Shown: positions 1 through 5,595 of the stretch, in pieces | Layout of the letters: every line of letters starts with the position of its first letter | How positions within the stretch are numbered: the first letter of the stretch is position 1 | Assembly (NCBI GenBank): GCA_003105225.1 | Contig: PQAK01000203.1 | Coordinates: 1-5,595, forward strand | Length of the DNA stretch: 5,595 bases | Reading direction: 5' to 3' | Origin: Deltaproteobacteria bacterium | GTDB taxonomy: Bacteria; Desulfobacterota; Deferrimicrobia; Deferrimicrobiales; Deferrimicrobiaceae | Position numbers and translations under genes: made by a program | The notes under the pieces: model-generated | Told to the model about the DNA's origin: nothing | Database searches by the model: none | Seen by the model: only the letters and a program-made list of their open reading frames with translations

Positions 1-1253
1 CCGGGTACGAGCAGCAGGGGCGCGATTACCCGATCGGATTCGTCCGCTGGACGGAAGGGAGGAATTTCGAGGCCGTCCTCGAGCTGATGCGGTCCGGCGG
101 CCTCGACGTCCGGCCGTTGATCGGGAAGTCGGTCCCCTTCGACGCGGCGCCGTCGATCTACGAGAATCTGTCGGGGGACCGGTCGGGCCTGGGTATCCTG
201 CTGGAATATCCCGGACCGGCGGAGCCGCCGCCGCAGGCGGCCGGGGTGTCCTCTCCGATGGCGTCCCCGCCCGCGGCGGGAGCCGGCGCCGCGGCGGTGG
301 GGTACCTCGGGGCGGGGGGGTTCAGCCAGCAGGTGCTGCTTCCCGCCCTGAAGGCGACCTCGGCCCGCCTCGTGGCGGTCGCCTCGGGCAAGGGGGTGAC
401 GGCGGCCTACGCGGCCCGGAAATTCGGCTTCGCCTCGGCCTCCGCGGACACCGATTCCGTTCTCTCGGACCCCGCCGTGAACACGGTGTTCATCGCCACG
501 CGGCACAACCTGCATGCCCGCATGGCGGCCGCGGCGCTGCGCGCGGGAAAGCACGTCTTCGTGGAAAAACCGCTCGCGCTGAACGAAGAAGATCTCCTGG
601 AAGTGATACGGGCTTACGAGGAGGCCGGCGCGCGGAACCCCCTGCTGCTCACGGTGGGGTTCAACCGGCGGTTCGCTCCCCAGGTGCGGAAGATGACGGA
701 GCTCCTCGCGGGCGCGGCGGAGCCCAAGGCGATGGTCCTGACGGTCAATGCCGGCAGGATCCCGGCGGACCACTGGACGCAGGACCGGGAGGAGGGGGGC
801 GGCCGGGTCCTCGGGGAGGGCTGTCATTTCGTCGACCTGCTGCGGCATCTTGCAGGTTCGCCCATCGTCGATGTAAGCGCCGCGTCGGTCGGCGGAACGC
901 CTTCCGACGGCATCCGGGAGGACAAATCCGTCTGGACCTTGAGCTTCGCGGACGGCTCCCTGGGAACCGTCCACTATCTCGCGAACGGCCATAAAAGCTT
1001 TCCGAAGGAGCGGCTGGAGGTGTTCTGCGGCGGGCGGATCCTCGTCCTCGACAATTTCCGCCGCCTGGCCGGATACGGATGGAAGGGATTCCGGGGGCTG
1101 GACCTCTGGCGCCAGGACAAGGGGCACGCGGCGGAGGTTGCGGCGTTCGTCGCGGCCGTGGAAAAAGGGGGCGCTCCCCCCATCCCGTTCGGGGAGCTGG
1201 TGGAAGTGACCCGGGCGACGTTCCGCATTGCGGAAAGACTGCGCCGGACCTAG
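1..1253 (+). CDS. Bi-domain oxidoreductase (zinc-type MDR dehydrogenase C-terminus fused to Gfo/Idh/MocA domain), 5'-truncated
   Basis: The frame is open from base 3 to the TAG at 1251-1253, so the gene starts before the window; the ATG at 87 is internal. Counting from that Met, residues up to about 41, together with 28 codons before it (GRDYPIGFVRW-like start, then RPLIGKSVPFDAAPSIYENL), look like the end of a zinc-dependent medium-chain dehydrogenase. Residues 42-68 are a Pro/Ala-rich linker. From about 69 a Gfo/Idh/MocA domain begins: nucleotide-binding loop GYLGAGGF (72-79), EKP with the usual catalytic Lys (160-162), GFNRRFAP (191-198) and GEGCHFVDLL (243-252). Proteins with this fusion are known from surface-polysaccharide loci, usually beside a heparinase-like gene as here. 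It probably performs NAD(P)-dependent redox chemistry on a sugar nucleotide or glycan in the cytoplasm; the substrate is unknown. The zinc-binding N-terminal half lies outside the window. Confidence 0.9.
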   Translation, partial: GYEQQGRDYPIGFVRWTEGRNFEAVLELMRSGGLDVRPLIGKSVPFDAAPSIYENLSGDRSGLGILLEYPGPAEPPPQAAGVSSPMASPPAAGAGAAAVGYLGAGGFSQQVLLPALKATSARLVAVASGKGVTAAYAARKFGFASASADTDSVLSDPAVNTVFIATRHNLHARMAAAALRAGKHVFVEKPLALNEEDLLEVIRAYEEAGARNPLLLTVGFNRRFAPQVRKMTELLAGAAEPKAMVLTVNAGRIPADHWTQDREEGGGRVLGEGCHFVDLLRHLAGSPIVDVSAASVGGTPSDGIREDKSVWTLSFADGSLGTVHYLANGHKSFPKERLEVFCGGRILVLDNFRRLAGYGWKGFRGLDLWRQDKGHAAEVAAFVAAVEKGGAPPIPFGELVEVTRATFRIAERLRRT

Positions 1254-1259
1254 GCGACG

Positions 1260-2921
1260 TTGCCCCTTTCCCTGTACCTCCACACGGCGCGGCACCTGAG
1301 ACCCTGCCAGGTCTACGGCAGGGTCTTTCGCCTCCTCCCCCGTCCCCTTCCGCCGGCGCTGCCGGCCCTGCGGAGAAGGGAGAACCGGGGAGAGTGGGTG
1401 CTGCCGGCCCGGCGGGAGCCGAGCATGACCGGGCCGTCACGGTTCCGGATCCTGAACGTCGAACGGAACATTGACGGCAGAGACGACTGGAACGCGCCGG
1501 AAATCCCGAAGCTCTGGCTGTACCATCTCCATTACTTCGACGACCTCAACGCGCGGGGGAACAGGGAGCGGAAGGCGTGGCACGAGCCCTGGATCGCGAG
1601 GTGGATCCGGGAAAACCCGCCCCCCCGCGGGAACGGCTGGGAACCGTATCCCACGTCGCTGCGGATCGTGAACTGGATCAAGTGGGCGCTGGGCGGCGGC
1701 GCGCTGTCCGGGGAAGCGGCGCGAAGCCTGGCGGCCCAGGCCGGCTACCTGGAGCGTAGGCTGGAGACCCATCTGCTCGGCAACCATCTCTTCGCCAACG
1801 CCAAGGCGCTGGCCTTCGCGGGGCTTTTTTTCAAAGGCGATGCGCCGGACCGCTGGCTGAAAAAGGGAATGAAGATCCTGCGGGGGGAGGTCCGGGAGCA
1901 GGTGCTCCCCGACGGAGGACATTTCGAGCGGTCCCCCATGTACCACGGCATCATCCTGGAAGACCTCCTGGACCTGGTCAACCTGGTTCGATCCTTCGGC
2001 GCGGAGGCAGGCGGTGAGTGCGGGGGATCGGCGGAGGGTTGGGAGGAGACCGCCGCCCGGATGCTCTCGTGGCTCCGGGTCATGTGCCATCCCGACGGGG
2101 AGATCGCCCTGCTGAACGACGCCGCGTTCGGCATCGCGCCGCGGCCCTCGGAGCTCGAGGCATATGCGCGGCGGCTGGGGGTGCAACCGGCGGCGGTTCC
2201 CCGCGACGGAGCGACAAGCCTTGCGGAGAGCGGCTACGTGCGGATCCAGGAAGCGGACGCGGTATTGCTCCTCGATGTCGGGCCGTTGGGCCCGGATTAT
2301 CTTCCGGCGCACGGGCACGCGGACACCCTGACGTTCGAGCTGTCCCTGCACGGGGGCCGCGTCATCGTGGATTCGGGGACGTCGGTTTACGATGTCGGTC
2401 CGGACCGGCGGTACCAGCGCGGAACATCGGCCCACAACACGGTGGTCGTCGACGGCCTGGACTCCTCGGAGGTCTGGGGAAGCTTCCGGGTGGCGCGGCG
2501 GGCGAAGCCGTTCGGGCTCCGGGTCGACGAGCGGGAAGGCGAAATCTCGGTCGAGTGCGCCCACGACGGGTACCTGCGGCTTCCCGGCCGCGTCGTCCAT
2601 CGCCGCACCTGGACGGTTTCCCCGGGCCGATTGAGCGTGGAGGATGTCCTGGCGGGCGGTTTCCGTTCGGCCCGATGGAGCGTCCTGCTGCATCCCGAAG
2701 CCGTGGAGCGGCCGGAAGAGACGCGCCGCGAGGGGCCGCCCGCGCGTTCGGGCGGATGGCGTCTTCCCGGCGGCCCTGCCGTCCGCTGGCGCGTGGCGGA
2801 AGGGGACGCCCGCTACGAGGATGCCCGGTATCATCCGGAATTCGGCGTCTCGAAGGGGACGGTCCGCCTGGCGGGAGATTTCCCGGGGAGCCGGAGCCGG
2901 TTCGAGTTGGAGTGGGACTGA
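1260..2921 (+). CDS. Heparinase II/III-family protein (polysaccharide lyase-like)
   Basis: A 553-residue protein. TTG at 1260 is the first possible start, since the same frame holds the preceding gene's TAG two codons earlier. It is kept because residues 5-23 (YLHTARHLRPCQVYGRVF) resemble the usual N-terminus of polysaccharide-cluster heparinase-like proteins. The only ribosome-site candidate is a weak AGG at 1252-1254, overlapping that stop codon, so translation is probably coupled. An alpha-helical region holds RIVNWIKW (135-142), LLGNHLFANAKAL (172-184) and DGGHFERSPMYHG (218-230). The beta-rich heparinase II/III domain has HGHADTLTFEL (351-361), DSGTSVYDVG (371-380) and AHNTVVVDG (391-399). 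The Asn/His, Tyr-His and His positions match the catalytic Asn/Tyr/His pattern of PL12/PL21-type lyases, so it looks active. There is no obvious signal peptide. It likely cleaves or modifies a uronate-containing glycan during polymer assembly; exact substrate unknown. Confidence 0.88.
   Translation: MPLSLYLHTARHLRPCQVYGRVFRLLPRPLPPALPALRRRENRGEWVLPARREPSMTGPSRFRILNVERNIDGRDDWNAPEIPKLWLYHLHYFDDLNARGNRERKAWHEPWIARWIRENPPPRGNGWEPYPTSLRIVNWIKWALGGGALSGEAARSLAAQAGYLERRLETHLLGNHLFANAKALAFAGLFFKGDAPDRWLKKGMKILRGEVREQVLPDGGHFERSPMYHGIILEDLLDLVNLVRSFGAEAGGECGGSAEGWEETAARMLSWLRVMCHPDGEIALLNDAAFGIAPRPSELEAYARRLGVQPAAVPRDGATSLAESGYVRIQEADAVLLLDVGPLGPDYLPAHGHADTLTFELSLHGGRVIVDSGTSVYDVGPDRRYQRGTSAHNTVVVDGLDSSEVWGSFRVARRAKPFGLRVDEREGEISVECAHDGYLRLPGRVVHRRTWTVSPGRLSVEDVLAGGFRSARWSVLLHPEAVERPEETRREGPPARSGGWRLPGGPAVRWRVAEGDARYEDARYHPEFGVSKGTVRLAGDFPGSRSRFELEWD
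1299..1326 (+). other. 10-bp perfect inverted repeat (hairpin) in the 5' end of the heparinase gene
   Basis: Arms 1299-1308 (AGACCCTGCC) and 1317-1326 (GGCAGGGTCT) are fully complementary, with an 8-base loop at 1309-1316. A weaker, mutually exclusive hairpin pairs 1299-1303 (AGACC) with 1310-1314 (GGTCT). Only TTT follows the 3' arm, so it is not a good intrinsic terminator. It lies about 40 bases after the TTG start, inside conserved coding sequence. It could slow transcription or translation or limit mRNA decay between the first two genes, or be chance in GC-rich DNA. Confidence 0.4.
2909..2912 (+). promoter_or_regulatory. Ribosome binding site for the WbuB-like glycosyltransferase
   Basis: GGAG at 2909-2912 lies 10 bases before GTG 2923, inside the last codons of the heparinase gene. 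Together with the clear family N-terminus (RILFVSDNFPPE), it fixes the start at 2923 rather than at the upstream in-frame ATG 2644, which lies within the heparinase gene. Confidence 0.65.
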
Positions 2922-2922
2922 C

Positions 2923-4149
2923 GTGCGCATCCTGTTCGTGAGCGATAACTTCCCGCCCGAGCGCAACGCCCCCGCGACGCGGGTCCATGAGCACGCCTGC
3001 TACTGGGTGAAGTGGGGACACGAGGTGACGGTCTTGACCTGCGTCCCCAATTTTCCGGAAGGGAAGGTGTATTCCGGCTATCGGAACCGATGGCGGCAGG
3101 AAGAATGGATCGACGGCATCCGCGTCGTCCGCGTCAAGACCTTCATCACGGCGAACGAGGGAACCCTGCTGCGCACGCTCGATTACCTCTCCTTCATGGC
3201 AAGCGCTTTCATCGCCGGCGCCTTCCTGCCGAAACCGGATGTCGTCATCGCCACGTCCCCCCAGTTCTTCGCCGCGGTCGCTGGCTGCGGCCTGTCCGGC
3301 CTGCTCGGGAGGCCATACCTCCTGGAAGTGCGGGACCTGTGGCCGGCCTCCATCGCGGCCGTGGGCGCGCTGAAGGAATCCTTCCTGCTCCGGCTGCTGG
3401 AGCGCGTGGAGCTGTTCCTGTACCGAAAGGCGTCGGCGATCGTTGTCGTGACGAATGCGTTCAAGGAGGACCTGGAGCGCCGGGGCGTTCCCCCGGGGAA
3501 GATCGCCGTGGTGATCAACGGGGTCGACCTCCCGCGCTACGCCCCGAGGCCCAGGGATCCGGAGCTGGAGGCGAAGCTCGACCTCGCGGGCCGGTTCGTG
3601 GTGGGATACGTCGGAACGCACGGCATGGCCCATGCCCTGGAAAAGGTCCTGGACGTCGCCGGCCGGATGCGGGAGGCTGCGGGGATCCGCTTTCTCTTCG
3701 TGGGCGGGGGAGCGGAGAAAGCGAAGCTGGTGGAGGAGGCGGAGAGGCGAGGCTTGACGAACGTGACGTTTCTTCCTCCCCAGCCCAAGGAGCGGATGCC
3801 GGAGATCTGGAGCCTCTGCGACGTGGCGCTCGTCCATCTGAAGAACTCCCCGGCGTTCGCGTCCGTCATCCCCTCGAAAATCTTCGAGGCCATGGGGATG
3901 GGACTGCCGATCGTGATTGCGAGCCCGAAAGGGGAGGCAGGCGGCATCGTCGAAGGGGACGGCGCCGGCATCTGGGTCCCGCCGGAGGATCCGTCCGCAC
4001 TGGAAGGAGCCGTCCTGCGGCTGAAGGACGATTCGGCCCTGTATGAACGGTGCGCCGCCGGGAGCCTCGCCGCCGCGCCCCGCTACAGCCGCGAGCGAAA
4101 GGCGGAGGAGATGATCCGCGTCGTGGAGCGTATCGGAAAAAGGGGATAA
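2923..4149 (+). CDS. Family 4 glycosyltransferase, WbuB-like
   Basis: A 408-residue GT-B fold glycosyltransferase that most likely moves a sugar from a nucleotide donor onto a lipid-linked glycan at the inner face of the cytoplasmic membrane. The N-terminal domain begins RILFVSDNFPPE (2-13) and has VPNFPEGKVYSGY (41-53), a hydrophobic stretch (about 88-128), TSPQFF (111-116) and the hallmark EVRDLWP (135-141). The donor-binding domain shows NGVD (199-202), VGYVGTHG (227-234), FLFVGGG (257-263) and IPSKIFEAMGMGLPI (316-330). In the usual GT4 EX7E motif the second Glu is E322, but the first position is S314, in keeping with the PSK-type sequence of this subfamily. It resembles E. coli WbuB, an N-acetylfucosamine transferase, but the donor cannot be read from sequence. 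Its GTG start is 1 base after the heparinase TGA, and the epimerase follows after 2 bases, so all three are almost certainly co-transcribed. Confidence 0.92.
   Translation: MRILFVSDNFPPERNAPATRVHEHACYWVKWGHEVTVLTCVPNFPEGKVYSGYRNRWRQEEWIDGIRVVRVKTFITANEGTLLRTLDYLSFMASAFIAGAFLPKPDVVIATSPQFFAAVAGCGLSGLLGRPYLLEVRDLWPASIAAVGALKESFLLRLLERVELFLYRKASAIVVVTNAFKEDLERRGVPPGKIAVVINGVDLPRYAPRPRDPELEAKLDLAGRFVVGYVGTHGMAHALEKVLDVAGRMREAAGIRFLFVGGGAEKAKLVEEAERRGLTNVTFLPPQPKERMPEIWSLCDVALVHLKNSPAFASVIPSKIFEAMGMGLPIVIASPKGEAGGIVEGDGAGIWVPPEDPSALEGAVLRLKDDSALYERCAAGSLAAAPRYSRERKAEEMIRVVERIGKRG
4141..4145 (+). promoter_or_regulatory. Ribosome binding site for wecB
   Basis: AGGGG at 4141-4145 sits 6 bases before ATG 4152, at the very end of the glycosyltransferase gene. 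It supports ATG 4152 over the in-frame ATG at 4050, which would add about 34 Arg-rich residues lying entirely over the glycosyltransferase C-terminus. Confidence 0.6.
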
Positions 4150-4151
4150 GG

Positions 4152-5396
4152 ATGGGAAACCGGAACCTGCACATCCTGCTCGTCGCGGGCGCGCGGCCCA
4201 ACTTCATGAAGGTGGCGCCGGTGCGCCACGCCCTGGACGCCCGGGTGGAGCCGTCGCGGAAGAGGGGGATCGACCTGCGCGTCTCCATCGTGCACACCGG
4301 CCAGCATTACGACGCGAACATGTCGGACGTCTTCTTCAGGGAGCTGGGGATCCCCGCGCCGGACCGGCACCTCGAGGTGGGATCGGGATCGCATGCGGAG
4401 CAGACCGCGAGGATCATGGTCGCCTTCGAAAAGGCCCTCCTGGACGACCGCCCGGACCTGGTCGTCGTGGTGGGAGACGTGAACTCGACGGTCGCCTGCG
4501 CCCTGACGGCGAAAAAAATGGGGATCCGCGTCGCGCACGTCGAGGCGGGGCTGCGGTCGTTCGACATGGGGATGCCGGAAGAGATCAACCGGAAGCTGAC
4601 CGACGCGATCAGCGATCTTTTGTTCGTCACCGAGGAATCGGGATCGGCGAACCTGCGGGCGGAGGGAATACCGGCCGACCGGATCTTTACCGTGGGCAAC
4701 GTGATGATCGACACCCTGGTGCGCAACCTCGCGAGGCTGGAGAGCGGGGAATTCGTCCCTTCGGAGCCCCTGCGGGAATTCTGCGCCCCGGGGCGGAAAT
4801 ACGCGGTGCTCACGCTGCACCGGCCCTCCAACGTGGACCGGGTGGAAATCTTCCTCCCGCTGTGGCGGGCGATCGTCGAGATCGCGCGGACGGCGCCCAT
4901 CCTCTTCCCCGTCCACCCCCGCACGCGGGCCCGGATCGCGGCGACCGGGTGGGTGCCGCCGGCCTCGGGGGCGCTACGCCTCCTGGATCCGCTCCCGTAT
5001 GTGGAGACGCTCTCGCTGGTGGACCGGGCCGGCCTCGTCATCACCGATTCCGGTGGTCTGCAGGAGGAGACGACCTACCTCGGCGTGCCGTGCCTCACCG
5101 TGCGGCCCACCACCGAGCGGCCCGTGACCTGCGAGCAGGGGACCAACCGCCTCGTCGCCGCCGAACGGGGGGCGATTCTGGTGGCTGCCCGCGAAGCCCT
5201 GGCGGCTGGGCGCCCCGCGCCCCGCGCCATCGAGCGGTGGGACGGCCGGACCGCCCTGCGCATCCTAGCGTCGGCGTGGGGATCGGCGTGCTGGTGGGCG
5301 ACGGGCCAAGCGTGGGCGTCAGGGTCGGCAGCGGCGTCGGCGTCGGGATCGGCGTGTACGCCTACCTCGGCTATCCCCTCATCCTCCGGATTCTAG
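4152..5396 (+). CDS. wecB: UDP-N-acetylglucosamine 2-epimerase, non-hydrolysing (WecB family), with abnormal C-terminal extension
   Basis: Interconverts UDP-GlcNAc and UDP-ManNAc in the cytoplasm; some family members instead make UDP-FucNAc (the FnlC/WbjD type). Family signatures are complete: GARPNFMKVAPV (13-24), HTGQHYD (48-54), GDVNST (108-113), HVEAGLRSFD (129-138), MPEEINR (141-147), LTLHRPSN (220-227), PVHPRTRARI (253-262) and DSGGLQEETTYLGVPC (299-314), then TTERPVTCEQGTN (320-332). The catalytic-type residues D109, E131, E143 and H223 are present. The usual C-terminal end ERWDGRTALRI falls at 361-371, giving a normal length of about 370-375 residues. This frame does not stop there: it continues about 43 residues to the TAG at 5394-5396 as an Ala/Ser/Trp-rich tail unlike the family. 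That tail is read out of frame with the downstream glycosyltransferase and is probably not native sequence; the true end may be near 5268. Confidence 0.92.
   Translation: MGNRNLHILLVAGARPNFMKVAPVRHALDARVEPSRKRGIDLRVSIVHTGQHYDANMSDVFFRELGIPAPDRHLEVGSGSHAEQTARIMVAFEKALLDDRPDLVVVVGDVNSTVACALTAKKMGIRVAHVEAGLRSFDMGMPEEINRKLTDAISDLLFVTEESGSANLRAEGIPADRIFTVGNVMIDTLVRNLARLESGEFVPSEPLREFCAPGRKYAVLTLHRPSNVDRVEIFLPLWRAIVEIARTAPILFPVHPRTRARIAATGWVPPASGALRLLDPLPYVETLSLVDRAGLVITDSGGLQEETTYLGVPCLTVRPTTERPVTCEQGTNRLVAAERGAILVAAREALAAGRPAPRAIERWDGRTALRILASAWGSACWWATGQAWASGSAAASASGSACTPTSAIPSSSGF
5267..5356 (+). repeat. Degenerate (GTSGGC)n tract encoding a Val-Gly repeat, with a 23-bp direct repeat
   Basis: Positions 5268-5290 and 5334-5356 are the same 23-mer with one difference (G at 5278, C at 5344), 66 bases apart. 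A looser related copy begins at 5309. The spacings 42, 24 and 66 are all multiples of 6. In the glycosyltransferase frame the tract reads SVGVGIGVLVGDG, then SVGVRVGSG and GVGVGIGVYAY; in the epimerase frame it reads an Ala/Ser/Trp-rich tail. Six-base units can expand or shrink without changing either frame. Confidence 0.7.
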
Positions 5397-5595
5397 GCGT
5401 GTTCATCCGGCGGCCCGTGCGGCTGGAAGAGCCGAAGGAATGGCCCGTCATCACGTACGTGGTCCCGGCGTACAACGAAGAGGCCTCCATCGCGCGGGTG
5501 CTGGACGGCGTCCTGGCCTCCGACTATCCCGCCCACCGCCGCCAGGTCCTGGTGGGCTCCGACGCCTCGACCGACCGCACCGACGAGATCGTGCG
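5288..5595 (+). CDS. Family 2 glycosyltransferase, N-terminal part, cut by window end
   Basis: About 102 codons are visible. From GTG 5288, residues 16-40 (Gly/Val-rich, then YAYLGYPLILRILGVFI) form a likely N-terminal membrane segment with the YxGYP motif typical of membrane-anchored GT2 enzymes of polysaccharide loci. The GT-A domain starts at WPVITYVVPAYNEEASI (52-68), followed by LASDYP (76-81) and VGSDASTDRTDEIV (89-102), the latter holding the Asp residues expected to bind the nucleotide-sugar. The start is uncertain. No in-frame ATG exists between the end of the epimerase core and the GT2 domain; GTG at 5276, 5288, 5294, 5312 and 5354 are all possible. I chose 5288 because GGGG (5278-5281) lies 6 bases upstream and enough hydrophobic sequence is kept; 5354 has similar support but leaves a very short anchor. 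The gene overlaps the annotated epimerase end by about 109 bases. Donor and acceptor are unknown. Confidence 0.85.
   Translation, partial: MLVGDGPSVGVRVGSGVGVGIGVYAYLGYPLILRILGVFIRRPVRLEEPKEWPVITYVVPAYNEEASIARVLDGVLASDYPAHRRQVLVGSDASTDRTDEIV

Noticed and set aside
1299..1330. Intrinsic terminator after the oxidoreductase gene
   Set aside because: The hairpin is strong, but only three T bases follow and it lies in conserved coding sequence of the next gene; kept only as a possible structural element.
1725..1745. Small GCCTGG/CCAGGC inverted repeat
   Set aside because: A 6-bp stem is expected often by chance in GC-rich coding sequence, and it lies mid-gene with no supporting context.
2644..2922. 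N-terminal extension of the WbuB-like glycosyltransferase from ATG 2644
   Set aside because: The extra 93 residues lie fully within the heparinase gene and look like shadow sequence; the family N-terminus and a GGAG site place the start at GTG 2923.
2018..2941. Same-strand open frame of 307 codons inside the heparinase gene
   Set aside because: It overlaps the heparinase catalytic region in another frame, is rich in Arg and Gly, and has no recognisable domain.
1437..2966. Long antisense open frame (509 codons) opposite the heparinase gene
   Set aside because: It mirrors a gene with clear family motifs; GC-rich DNA lacks stop codons in shadow frames. The product is Arg/Pro-rich, shows no recognisable domain, and runs over the next gene's start.
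2362..3837. Long antisense open frame (491 codons) opposite the heparinase/glycosyltransferase junction
   Set aside because: It spans two well-supported sense genes and has an Arg/Pro/Gly-rich composition with no motif; a GC shadow.
4050..4151. N-terminal extension of the epimerase from ATG 4050
   Set aside because: The added Arg-rich stretch overlaps the glycosyltransferase C-terminus; ATG 4152 has a good ribosome site and fits the family N-terminus.

Overview
The window is a GC-rich (roughly two thirds G+C by eye), tightly packed, single-strand stretch of a bacterial cell-surface polysaccharide locus (exopolysaccharide, capsule or O-antigen). Five genes are all on the + strand with gaps of 1 to 6 bases or overlaps. 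I see no RNA gene, CRISPR array, insertion sequence, internal promoter or convincing intrinsic terminator. The gene content and base composition would fit a GC-rich Gram-negative such as a Desulfobacterota/Geobacter-like lineage, but this is a weak inference; only the type of locus is well supported.

Layout: bases 1-1253 hold the 3' part of a fused two-domain oxidoreductase (tail of a zinc-type MDR dehydrogenase, Pro/Ala-rich linker, complete Gfo/Idh/MocA domain). Bases 1260-2921 encode a heparinase II/III-family protein starting at TTG. Bases 2923-4149 encode a family 4 glycosyltransferase of the WbuB type starting at GTG. From 4152 runs a non-hydrolysing UDP-GlcNAc 2-epimerase (WecB). From about 5288 to the right edge runs the start of a membrane-anchored family 2 glycosyltransferase, cut off by the window.

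Together the genes suggest making and handling a polymer that contains a ManNAc- or FucNAc-type amino sugar: WecB makes or remodels the UDP-amino sugar, the GT4 and GT2 enzymes transfer sugars, and the oxidoreductase and heparinase-like protein probably act on sugar precursors and on a uronate-containing glycan. The substrate assignments are inference.

The oddest region is the wecB/GT2 junction (about 5262-5396). The epimerase frame does not stop where the family normally ends. It runs on for some 43 Ala/Ser/Trp-rich residues through a degenerate (GTSGGC)n tract which, in the other frame, encodes a Val-Gly repeat leading into the GT2 N-terminal membrane segment. A TAG lies one frame away exactly where the epimerase should end, so a one-base indel or sequencing error is possible. 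A second notable element is a perfect 10-bp hairpin just inside the heparinase gene, about 45 bases after the oxidoreductase stop.
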